The notes below the pieces were generated by a model. That model did not search any database and had not been told where the DNA came from. It was given only the letters and a program-made list of their open reading frames with translations. Of a stretch of DNA of 17,476 nt, positions 7,979-14,282 are shown piece by piece (positions within the stretch are counted from its first letter, which is position 1; each line of letters opens with the position of its first letter). The position numbers and the translations under genes were made by a program. The DNA comes from an uncultured Candidatus Midichloriaceae bacterium (GTDB lineage Bacteria > Pseudomonadota > Alphaproteobacteria > Rickettsiales > Midichloriaceae), in assembly GCA_905479795.1 (NCBI GenBank), contig CAJQNX010000015.1, positions 1 through 17,476 on the forward strand, given 5' to 3'.

Positions 7979-8132
7979 AGTTATAGGTAGAGAGAGAACC
8001 GGTCAAAAACATGATGAAATTTTGTTGAAGCTCAATGAAAAGCGTTAAGATCTGTAAGAAATATTATTGTATAAGGCGCTGTTCCTATAAATTAGCTTGA
8101 TTTATACTTTAGTTATCACCTTGAAATAACTT

Positions 8133-8534
8133 TTACAAAGGCATTTTTAAGATATCTAAATAAGAAGAGACGATTTTATCTCTTACTGTAACTATTTCCT
8201 GTAAAGCAATTTCTGAATTATTTATTGCTTCCATCACTTCAATCATCCCGGTTTTTCCTTTAATTGCATCTAAGGATACCTTGTCAGCCTTCTTAACTTT
8301 TTGCACTCTTGCTTTGATTAATTCTTGAACAATGCTTGAAAATTGAGAAGTTTTTGAAACGCCCTGAGATAAAATATCCATTTTATAACCTGCATATAAA
8401 ACTCCCTGGCCTGAATTCGTATTTACTTTGTTAGTTTGCGTTGTCGAACCTAGATTTTTTACATTTTTATTTGCTTTTTGATATGCTTCTACTGCGTTGT
8501 TAAAATTTGGCTTTATAGGTGATGAAGTTGTCAT
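8133..8534 (-). CDS. fliE: Flagellar hook-basal body protein FliE
   Basis: FliE forms the junction between the MS ring and the proximal rod of the flagellar basal body. The protein is 133 residues, longer than the ~100-110 usual, because of an extended polar N-terminus. The conserved C-terminal half is clear: a helical region (KADKVSLDAIKGKTGMIEV), then MEAINNSEIALQEIVTVRDKIVSSYLDILKMP (about 100-132), which closely follows the FliE pattern of NxAELxLQxxVxVRDKVVxAYxEIxRMP. Unlike its two upstream neighbours it has no hydrophobic signal peptide (it begins MTTSSPIKPN). The ATG at 8534 is four bases after the flgC stop, so the two are translated from one message. The usual next genes of this alphaproteobacterial cluster, such as fliQ, do not follow. 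Confidence 0.93.
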   Translation of the reverse strand: MTTSSPIKPNFNNAVEAYQKANKNVKNLGSTTQTNKVNTNSGQGVLYAGYKMDILSQGVSKTSQFSSIVQELIKARVQKVKKADKVSLDAIKGKTGMIEVMEAINNSEIALQEIVTVRDKIVSSYLDILKMPL

Positions 8535-8538
8535 AATA

Positions 8539-9036
8539 TTATCTCATTAATTCAAGAATTTTATTTTGATTTGATTTTGCTATTTCCAAAGAATTTACAT
8601 TAGCATCAAATGTTCTTTGTGCCTCTTTAGAATCGACGGTCTCAATTATTATATTCACATTTGGATATTTTACCATACCTCTATTATCTGCTGCTGGATG
8701 ATTTGGTTCATATTTAAGCGTAAACTCAGATTGATCTTCCTGTATAGAGCTAACTTTTAGAATCCTGGTATCTATTTTTGGATCATAAACATTTTGAAAA
8801 AAAATGATTCTTCTTCTATAAGGATTTTCATTAGGGGTTTTGCCTGTAACATTGGAATTTGCAATGTTTTGGGATATAACTTTAAGTCTCTGACTTTGAG
8901 CCTGCATGCCTGATGATGATATTTTAATAGAGGCTTCTAGAGAATCAGCTGCTATTCTTTCTTCAGCAAAAGAAATATTATTGAAATTGCTAAAAAATAG
9001 TGTGAGTACCATTGTTATTAAAACATTATAAATCAT
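8539..9036 (-). CDS. flgC: Flagellar basal-body rod protein FlgC with apparent Sec signal peptide
   Basis: A proximal rod component of the flagellar basal body, 165 residues against about 135 in typical FlgC. The core matches well: SSGMQAQSQRLKVISQNIANSNV (41-63), with the rod-family NIAN box at 57-60, NPYRRRIIFFQ, then LKYEPNHPAADNRGMVKYPNV and the C-terminal SKEAQRTFDANVNSLEIAK helix. The extra ~30 residues at the N-terminus form a textbook signal peptide: hydrophobic V5-F15 core, polar turn, then S22-F-A24 followed by EE. The start is well supported: ATG at 9036 overlaps the flgB TGA as ATGA, and AGGA stands nine bases upstream. FlgC normally lacks a cleavable leader because the flagellar type III system exports it, so this is odd. 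Confidence 0.93.
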   Translation of the reverse strand: MIYNVLITMVLTLFFSNFNNISFAEERIAADSLEASIKISSSGMQAQSQRLKVISQNIANSNVTGKTPNENPYRRRIIFFQNVYDPKIDTRILKVSSIQEDQSEFTLKYEPNHPAADNRGMVKYPNVNIIIETVDSKEAQRTFDANVNSLEIAKSNQNKILELMR

Positions 9037-9467
9037 TTTACATGTCCTGTTATTGCATACTTCATCATATCTTTTGATTTTCTATACATATTTGAAATTT
9101 GGTGTAATTTAACGGAGTTTTGACTCTTTTTTAATAATTCATTCTCAAGAGTTACGGCGTTTCCATCAGGCTTAATCTCAAGTATTTTTGCAGTAGACAA
9201 TTTATATTTGGAATTCCTTTCCTCAGCATGGATGTGCATAGGGTTTGTTGTATCTAATTTAATATCATAACCAAAGGGATTTTTTTTATCTTCTAATTTT
9301 TTTGGCAAATACTTTGGAGTGTCTGCATTTGCAATATTTTGTGAAATTACAGCATCGTTTTTAGTTAAAAAATCCATATAATTTTTATATAAGCCAAGGG
9401 TGTTTTCTTGCGCGTTAGCGCGTATGAAAGACGTGCAAATCAGTAACCCCACTACTATTTTGATCAT
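9033..9467 (-). CDS. flgB: Flagellar basal-body rod protein FlgB with apparent Sec signal peptide
   Basis: A proximal rod protein of the flagellar basal body, 144 residues. The rod-family box QNIANADTPKY (43-53) is nearly identical to canonical FlgB. It is followed by a variable middle, with MHIHAEERN like the usual P-x-H-x-x-T/A segment, and the C-terminal ENELLKKSQNSVKLHQISNMYRKSKDMMKYAI helix. Ahead of the canonical N-terminus sits a signal-peptide-like segment: K3, hydrophobic V5-I15, then R16-A-N-A19 followed by Q, a typical A-x-A cleavage site. The next in-frame ATG (codon 31) would remove part of the conserved helix, so the upstream ATG at 9467 is favoured. It starts eight bases after the transaldolase stop and overlaps flgC by four bases. 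No Shine-Dalgarno sequence is obvious. Confidence 0.93.
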   Translation of the reverse strand: MIKIVVGLLICTSFIRANAQENTLGLYKNYMDFLTKNDAVISQNIANADTPKYLPKKLEDKKNPFGYDIKLDTTNPMHIHAEERNSKYKLSTAKILEIKPDGNAVTLENELLKKSQNSVKLHQISNMYRKSKDMMKYAITGHVK

Positions 9468-9475
9468 TTTTAAAA

Positions 9476-10123
9476 CTATTTTTCTATATTATTCCAGTCA
9501 TTTAAAAAAATTTCAATACCTTTGTCAGTTAAAGGGTTATTAATCATAACCGCAATTAATTTTGGAGGCAATGTTATTACGTCAACACCAAGCTTAGCAG
9601 CTCGAATTATATGAATGGGATGTCTTATTGAGGCTGCCAAGATTTGAGTTGATATATCTGGATAATTTTCAAATATAGTGCAAATATCAGCAATTAAATC
9701 AATTCCATCTCTACCCATATCATCAAGTCTTCCAATGAAGGGAGAGACATAAGTGGCTCCTGCTTTTGCTGCCAATAATGCTTGCAATGGTGAAAAACAT
9801 AAGGTCATGTTCACCTTAAAAGCTTTTTCAGATAGTATTTTGCATGCCCTTAAACCATCTTCTGTAATTGGTAATTTTATAGTGATTTGTGGTGCAATTT
9901 TAGAAAATTCTTCAGCTTCCTTAAGCATGTTTTCATAGTCAGTTGATATCACTTCAACGCTTATAGATGTATCAATCACATTGCAAATCTCTGTAACAAC
10001 TTTTTTAAAATCTCTGCCTGATTTTGCAATAATTGAAGGGTTAGTTGTCACTCCATCAATAAATCCTAAATCTTTATATTTTTTAATCTGGTCTACATCG
10101 CAACTATCAATATATATTTTCAT
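9476..10123 (-). CDS. tal: Transaldolase (TalB-C/Fsa-type small transaldolase)
   Basis: A cytosolic enzyme of the non-oxidative pentose phosphate pathway, moving a dihydroxyacetone unit between sugar phosphates. The protein is 215 residues, the size of the short bacterial/archaeal transaldolase group. The sequence shows the N-terminal MKIYIDSCDVDQI strand, GVTTNPSI (24-31), and the Schiff-base lysine in ITIKLPIT (K83). It also has VNMTLCFSPLQALLAAKAGATYVSPFIGRLDD (104-135) and AASIRHPIHI (163-172), the phosphate-binding region. Fructose-6-phosphate aldolases belong to the same group and cannot be excluded by eye. The gene starts an apparent minus-strand operon, with flgB beginning eight bases after its stop. 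It is divergent from ribE across 81 bases, which must hold both promoters. Confidence 0.94.
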   Translation of the reverse strand: MKIYIDSCDVDQIKKYKDLGFIDGVTTNPSIIAKSGRDFKKVVTEICNVIDTSISVEVISTDYENMLKEAEEFSKIAPQITIKLPITEDGLRACKILSEKAFKVNMTLCFSPLQALLAAKAGATYVSPFIGRLDDMGRDGIDLIADICTIFENYPDISTQILAASIRHPIHIIRAAKLGVDVITLPPKLIAVMINNPLTDKGIEIFLNDWNNIEK

Positions 10124-10204
10124 ATTTTAAAAACGATTATTTATTTGACTATAGGTCAATTTTAAGATAGCTATTTTTCAATTTTATGCAACGATAAATA
10201 TGAT

Positions 10205-10789
10205 ATGTTTAGTGGTATTATAGCTGATGTTGGCACAATATTTGCCATAGATAAGGATAGTGATGATTGGAAAGTTGAAATTCAAACTGTGCTGGATACA
10301 AATGAAATTGCTATTGGAGATTCAATTTCCTGCGATGGAATTTGCCTCACAGTAACAAAAATTTACGATAATATTTTTGTTGCACAAGTTTCATTAGAAA
10401 CAAGAAAAGTAACCAATGTTAACTATTGGACTTTAGGATATAAAGTGAACTTAGAGAAATCTTTAAGGGTAGGGGATTTATTGAATGGGCATTTTGTACA
10501 AGGTCATGTTGATTTCTATACCAAAATATCTGAAATTGAAAAAGATGGAGATTCTCATAAAATAAAATTTGTCCTGCCTAAGCAATTGGATAAATATATT
10601 ACTTATAAATGTTCAATTACGATTAACGGTATATCTCTTACAATTAATAAAGTTACCAAAACTTTTTTTGAAGTTAATATAGTGTCACATACTTGGGATA
10701 ATACAAATTTATCTCAGCTTAATGATGGGTCAATAGTGAATGTTGAAATTGATATAATAGCCAGATATTTAGAGAAGCTATATGAATAG
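10205..10789 (+). CDS. ribE: Riboflavin synthase alpha chain
   Basis: Catalyses the dismutation of two 6,7-dimethyl-8-ribityllumazine molecules to riboflavin, the last step to vitamin B2. The protein is 194 residues with the diagnostic tandem lumazine-binding repeat. Repeat 1 begins MFSGIIADVGT, with SCDGICLTV (42-50) and SLETRKVTN. Repeat 2 begins NGHFVQGHVD (94-103), with TINGISLTI (139-147) and NIVSHTWDNTNL (158-169), where the family usually has P-x-T-x-x-x-T-x-L. The start ATG at 10205 gives the invariant MF(S/T)GI N-terminus, so it is certain, although the ribosome site is weak. Other riboflavin genes are not adjacent. Supply of flavin for respiratory enzymes, including complex I, fits the window's nuoC/ubiA content. 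Confidence 0.96.
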   Translation: MFSGIIADVGTIFAIDKDSDDWKVEIQTVLDTNEIAIGDSISCDGICLTVTKIYDNIFVAQVSLETRKVTNVNYWTLGYKVNLEKSLRVGDLLNGHFVQGHVDFYTKISEIEKDGDSHKIKFVLPKQLDKYITYKCSITINGISLTINKVTKTFFEVNIVSHTWDNTNLSQLNDGSIVNVEIDIIARYLEKLYE

Positions 10790-11216
10790 TATAATAGTCA
10801 ATTAGGTGGTGGTACAGATAAGAAAATAGGGATAATAAAGTACTATTTATGATTGTAATACTGAAATTTTTGGTTCTGCTATATCTGTAATCAAGTAGTA
10901 AATTTTTCTTAAAATTGAAACATTTGTTCATTATATCACTAATAAACAAAATTTATCAAAGTAAGAATTATGGTTGTCACTGTTAGTAAGTTGTCCCTTT
11001 TTAATCATATGTGAGAGCTATATATTTCTGCAGTAGTTATGACAGCGCTACTGAAGGGTTTAAAGCCAAGAATAGAAGATTGTTTGAAGCAAGATTTCAT
11101 TGCTTGTTTTAAAATAAAATGAGGGGTTTTGGAGTACCAAAACGATCTTTATTGCCTAAAAATTACTATAATACCTAGGTTCTGGATTTGTGTAATAAAG
11201 CTGGTGCCGGTATTAT
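10790..11216. other. 427-base gene-poor stretch between ribE and the YciI-like gene (convergent)
   Basis: No supported gene. The only ORF of note (10719-10949, minus) lies partly over ribE and has no family features. A weak hairpin, AAGCAA (11087-11092)/TTGCTT (11100-11105), precedes a short T-run. A 7-base perfect hairpin with a 4-base loop lies at 11126-11143. An 8-base inverted repeat closes the stretch and is listed separately. Short frames such as one starting at 11039 (about 27 codons) may be relics of a lost gene. Confidence 0.5.
11168..11216. repeat. 8-bp inverted repeat ATAATACC / GGTATTAT
   Basis: ATAATACC (11168-11175) and GGTATTAT (11209-11216) are perfect inverted repeats enclosing 33 bases that are richer in G+C than the surroundings. 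The right arm abuts the stop codon of the YciI-like gene. It could be that gene's terminator, lacking a clear U-run, or a small palindromic element. Confidence 0.3.
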
Positions 11217-11543
11217 TTAATTATCACGTATTCTTAACGGGACCTTTTTTAATATCAATTCAAAATCAGAAGTATATCGTGTCGGAGTGAATTCATAAAT
11301 ATGATATTCAGCAATATTTTTTATAGCAAATGGATCATTTTGCAATATTTTTTCTAAATAATATTTAGTTTTACTTTTTGCTATAATTATACCACCTAAT
11401 CTTGGAATTTGAGGGCCAGAAGCAATAAAAATTTTATTATTATAATGAATATCAAGAAATTTAAGGTGCTTTTCCTTATTAGCATCAATTTCTTTTAACG
11501 TTCCTATGTATTTTAATACAATAATAAACAAATTTTGATTCAT
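11217..11543 (-). CDS. YciI-like (YCII-related domain) protein
   Basis: A small cytosolic protein of 108 residues from the ATG at 11543. An ATG six bases upstream (11549) is also in frame. The strong Shine-Dalgarno AAGGAG (11551-11556) is seven bases from 11543 but only one base from 11549, which decides for the inner start. The YCII ferredoxin-like fold is indicated by an N-terminal strand (FIIVLKYI), a conserved histidine helix (NKEKHLKFLD), FIASGPQIP (the family's L-x-x-A/S-G-P), GGIIIAK, and the NDPFAIKNIAEYHIYEF segment corresponding to the family's DPY/F...A...v.i.pf. YciI proteins have a putative His-Asp active site, but their reaction is not established. It stands alone with noncoding DNA on both sides. 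Confidence 0.8.
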   Translation of the reverse strand: MNQNLFIIVLKYIGTLKEIDANKEKHLKFLDIHYNNKIFIASGPQIPRLGGIIIAKSKTKYYLEKILQNDPFAIKNIAEYHIYEFTPTRYTSDFELILKKVPLRIRDN

Positions 11544-11550
11544 ATCCATA

Positions 11551-11556
11551 CTCCTT
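11551..11556 (-). promoter_or_regulatory. Strong Shine-Dalgarno of the YciI-like gene
   Basis: AAGGAG on the minus strand, the best ribosome binding site noticed in this window, placed seven bases before the ATG at 11543. It shows that SD-led initiation operates in this genome, which makes its weakness at several other starts here more notable. Confidence 0.65.
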
Positions 11557-11825
11557 TATTATTAAGTGTTATTTTACCTTTCTTAGCAACTATGTCAGTT
11601 TTTATACATGTTTTTTCAGTATATTTATCTTTATAAGCATTGCAATTTTATAAAATATAACTCTTTCTCACTATAAAATTTACACTTATTACAGATGTAA
11701 GAGTTTCTTAAAAATACATAAATAACGTCATTTTTGCTTTATATACTTTAATATCATCAAATTAATAACTAAAGTTCAATCTATATCTGTGTTGGGTGTA
11801 TTTCCCTGTTTACTTTCATGTTTGT

Positions 11826-11855
11826 TTATTGTACAATGTATACAACTAATATAAT
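11826..11855 (+). promoter_or_regulatory. Candidate rpsU promoter with overlapping dyad
   Basis: A perfect -10 hexamer TATAAT (11850-11855) lies 18 bases after a -35 candidate TTATTG (11826-11831). An imperfect dyad TTGTACA-ATG-TATACAA (11829-11835 and 11839-11845, one mismatch) fills the spacer and could be an operator. The predicted transcript start falls around 11861-11863, only about seven to nine bases before the TTG start codon of rpsU. Confidence 0.45.
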
Positions 11856-11869
11856 AAAAAAATAGCATT

Positions 11870-12073
11870 TTGGTAGAAGTTCAAGTCAGATTCAACAATG
11901 TTGATTATTCTTTAAAAATTCTTAAGAAGAAATTGCAAAGAGAAGGTGTGTTTAAAGTGATGAGAGAAAAAAGGCATCATGAAAAACCTTCTGAAAAAAA
12001 ACTTAGAAAAAGTATTGAAGCAAGAAAAAGGAAACATAAATCTTTTAGAAAGGCGCCAGGCGCTAGCTACTAA
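11870..12073 (+). CDS. rpsU: 30S ribosomal protein bS21
   Basis: A small-subunit ribosomal protein on the platform near the 3' end of 16S rRNA, involved in initiation. The protein is 67 residues, the normal alphaproteobacterial length. It begins VEVQVRFNNVDYSLKILKKKLQREGVF (2-28), the S21 signature region, then HEKPSEKKLRKSIEARKRKHK, the basic tail. The start is read as TTG at 11870: no in-frame ATG lies upstream near enough, and the family N-terminus begins exactly here (V-x-V). No Shine-Dalgarno sequence is visible in the A-rich leader (ATAAAAAAATAGCATTT). With the nearby TATAAT the mRNA leader may be under ten bases. The SSS transporter gene follows after 46 bases on the same strand. A GCGC-CAG-GCGC hairpin covers the 3' end of the gene. 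Confidence 0.94.
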   Translation: MVEVQVRFNNVDYSLKILKKKLQREGVFKVMREKRHHEKPSEKKLRKSIEARKRKHKSFRKAPGASY

Positions 12074-12119
12074 AAGTCTTTTTTATTAATCTTTCATCTA
12101 TAAAGTATTGCAATATTGA

Positions 12120-13472
12120 ATGAGCTACTATTTCATAACATTTTCCGCAATACTTCTCTTTATATTCGTATATATTGGATATAAATCCTCAAAAGGGATT
12201 AATACTAATGATAATTATTTTTTAGCTGACAGGAGTCTAGGAGTTGTTTCTGTTAGTATGTCGTTATTAGCCACGCAATTAGGAGGTGCTGTAATATTAG
12301 GCACAGCCGATTCTTCTTATAAATATGGTATTTATGGTATATTTTACTCTCTAGGTTTATCTTTAGGCTTAGTTGCAATTGCAATATTTGGTGCAAAACA
12401 GCTAAGAGAAAAAAATATTTCTACTATTGCTGAGTTATTTGAAAAAGAATATAAATCAAAATTTCTTAGAAAATTAGCTTCAGTTATATCTATAATTTCT
12501 CTTTATGGAATATTAATTTCATTGATAGTGGGGACAAGAAAGCTTTTGGTTGCATTTGGAATTGAAAATGAATTTATTGTCTATATCTTTTGGTCAATAC
12601 TAATATTATACACCGTATTGGGTGGCTTAAAAGCTGTGGTTTATACTGATGTAGTGCAGATAATATTTGTATTTATTACCTTTGCAATCATCACTGCATA
12701 CTATTTTTTTAATAAATATGAGTATATTCAATTTTCATTAGATAACCTATTTAATAGTATTAGTAATAAGGATAAAGCGCTTTTAACCCCATATATAATA
12801 GTTCCATTTTTATATGTCTTTATCGAACAAGATATGGCACAAAGATTTTTTTCTGCTAAAAATTCAAAAACTGCATATATATCTGCTTTCATAGCAGGTC
12901 TTCTATTGCTTGGATTTTCTTTTTTACCACTTATTTTTGGGATAGCTGCAAGGAGCATTGAGAATATTCCTGTTGGAAGTAGCGAGATGATATTCTTTTT
13001 TATTAGTACTTCTAACAGCTTTATTACCTCCATAGCAGCGCTTGCAGTTCTATGTGCAATTATCTCAACAGGTGACTCATTATTGTGTGCAATAAGCTCA
13101 AATTTAACATTGGATTTTAAAAAGAAATCACTTTCTGATAACTTACTTAAAACACGAGTTATCACGATATTGCTTGGTTTTTTTGGCATTGTAATAGCAA
13201 AATATTTTGATAATATAATCGAAACAATGTTGCTAAGCTATGAAATAATGGTATGCACACTATTTTTTCCAATAGTCTTTTCCTATTTTAATTTCAAAAA
13301 AAGCACTGCCTTTGCATATATTTCAATTTGTCTGGGGATAATAGGATTTTTTATTCATCCGAAGATTGTCGCTAATTTATATTTGAGTATTTCAAAAGAG
13401 CTATTTTGTATATTTATATCATTTTTATCTTTTCCCTTAGCTTCAATTTATAATAGGCTAAAGGCAAGTTAA
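12120..13472 (+). CDS. Sodium:solute symporter family (SSS/SSF) transporter
   Basis: A polytopic inner-membrane secondary transporter of 450 residues, somewhat shorter than PutP/PanF (~480-500), with about 12-13 hydrophobic helices. The diagnostic features are SMSLLATQLGGAVILGTADSSYKYG (46-70), which matches the unwound helix-1 region that binds Na+ and substrate, and the family signature LGGLKAVVYTDVVQ (167-180). A further segment, ALAVLCAIISTGDSLLCAISSNLTLD, matches the S-T-x-D-S/G-x-L helix 8 motif contributing to the Na2 site. Substrate (proline, pantothenate, other amino acids or sugars) cannot be told. It follows rpsU by 46 bases. Its last 15 bases overlap the convergent end of the GTA hub gene, which implies antisense read-through between them unless a terminator lies inside coding DNA. 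Confidence 0.9.
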   Translation: MSYYFITFSAILLFIFVYIGYKSSKGINTNDNYFLADRSLGVVSVSMSLLATQLGGAVILGTADSSYKYGIYGIFYSLGLSLGLVAIAIFGAKQLREKNISTIAELFEKEYKSKFLRKLASVISIISLYGILISLIVGTRKLLVAFGIENEFIVYIFWSILILYTVLGGLKAVVYTDVVQIIFVFITFAIITAYYFFNKYEYIQFSLDNLFNSISNKDKALLTPYIIVPFLYVFIEQDMAQRFFSAKNSKTAYISAFIAGLLLLGFSFLPLIFGIAARSIENIPVGSSEMIFFFISTSNSFITSIAALAVLCAIISTGDSLLCAISSNLTLDFKKKSLSDNLLKTRVITILLGFFGIVIAKYFDNIIETMLLSYEIMVCTLFFPIVFSYFNFKKSTAFAYISICLGIIGFFIHPKIVANLYLSISKELFCIFISFLSFPLASIYNRLKAS

Positions 13473-14282
13473 AACTTTAGAAATGTATGGTTCACCTCTA
13501 AAATTCAATGCATTACCAAATTTAGTAGTGCATGATGAAAAATATTTATCACATCCAGCTATAATAGAGTACCTATCACCAATTTTTAATTTGTAAATAT
13601 GTGATGAAATCAATTCTATTTCATTATCTATAAAATTCTTTATTTGAAAACATAATCCACTATTAATTCCTGATAAAAAAGTTATTTTTCCAAAATTAAA
13701 ATAAAAATTTTCTTCATTCCTTTTAGAATCATAAAATATATTATTTGATATTATTTTTGTTATCATTCCATGAAATGTATAATTATCTTCTTCTAGAGCG
13801 CATTTTTTATCACAAAATTGTGCTCTACAATGTTGAGAGAAGGAGTATGTAATTTTTTTATTTAATTTATTTTGTATAGAAGAAATATTTGCAACAAATT
13901 TATTATCAGTAATTTTTATATTATTTATATATCCTTGATTTATGATTAATTTATCACTATTCAAATCAGACGCGTTTATCAAGAAGATCTCAACATATAC
14001 ATTATTTAATTTGCCTTTTATAATATCTTCTTGTTTAAAATATGTATCATTAATTATTCCAAAAATTTCATTGTTCTCTTTTGATAATTCAGAATTTTTC
14101 TCGACACTTTTGTAAGTGAGGATAGTATTGGCAATATACGTCCGCTCCTTGATGATAATATCACTATCATAGTTGGTAAATCTTAATTTTTCACCGTTGA
14201 GCAGCTGTATATACCAACAAATTGCATAATTATTGACTGAATTAAATGATTTGTTTTTAGTTGATTCATTTATTTTAATCAT
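13458..14282 (-). CDS. GTA orfg13-type hub protein (DUF2163, phage BR0599-like)
   Basis: A tail-tip hub protein of the alphaproteobacterial gene transfer agent, 274 residues, near normal length. The N-terminus (ICWYIQLLNGEKLRFTNYDSDIII) matches the DUF2163 opening, in which the protein reads out LxxGxxxxFTxhDxDI. The middle holds the conserved beta region (GYINNIKITDNKFVANISSIQNKLNKKI). Diagnostic cysteine blocks follow: C152, C157, C161 (SQHCRAQFCDKKCAL) and C244, C251 (AGCDKYFSSCTTKFGN), then NFRGEPYI (260-267). As I recall the Rhodobacter GTA structure, cysteines in this protein hold an iron-sulfur cluster. It overlaps the upstream orfg12 gene by ATGA (14279-14282). The usual following genes (orfg14 peptidase, orfg15) are absent. 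Confidence 0.92.
   Translation of the reverse strand: MIKINESTKNKSFNSVNNYAICWYIQLLNGEKLRFTNYDSDIIIKERTYIANTILTYKSVEKNSELSKENNEIFGIINDTYFKQEDIIKGKLNNVYVEIFLINASDLNSDKLIINQGYINNIKITDNKFVANISSIQNKLNKKITYSFSQHCRAQFCDKKCALEEDNYTFHGMITKIISNNIFYDSKRNEENFYFNFGKITFLSGINSGLCFQIKNFIDNEIELISSHIYKLKIGDRYSIIAGCDKYFSSCTTKFGNALNFRGEPYISKVLTCL

Larger units (their letters stand above)
7739..8132. other. 394-base noncoding stretch between ubiA and fliE (convergent)
   Basis: No coding frame of credible length or composition is visible. The left third is very AT-rich. The middle (7892-7980) holds two strong consecutive hairpins listed separately. The right third, about 7980-8100, has slightly more even base composition and a short frame reading KHDEILLKLNEKR before stops. 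It could be a decayed gene fragment, but I cannot name it. Confidence 0.5.
11550..11869. other. 320-base divergent intergenic region (YciI-like gene / rpsU)
   Basis: No coding sequence is supported. The left end carries the ribosome site of the YciI-like gene and the right end the rpsU promoter. In between is very AT-rich DNA with a loose inverted repeat, AACTCTT and AAGAGTT, around 11658-11708, too widely spaced to interpret. Confidence 0.5.

Noticed and set aside
8020..8095. Possible transposase remnant (frame reading KHDEILLKLNEKR) in the ubiA-fliE gap
   Set aside because: Too short and interrupted by stops; resemblance to any transposase is not convincing by eye.
9409..9467. FlgB leader as a lipoprotein signal (L-L-I-C at residues 9-12)
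   Set aside because: Isoleucine at -1 does not fit the lipobox, and the A-N-A site seven residues later fits signal peptidase I better.
10719..10949. 76-codon minus-strand ORF overlapping the ribE 3' end
   Set aside because: Low-complexity composition, partial overlap with a certain gene, no motif, no ribosome site.
12728..13189. 153-codon minus-strand ORF inside the symporter
   Set aside because: Antisense shadow of a clear SSS family gene; no recognisable domain.
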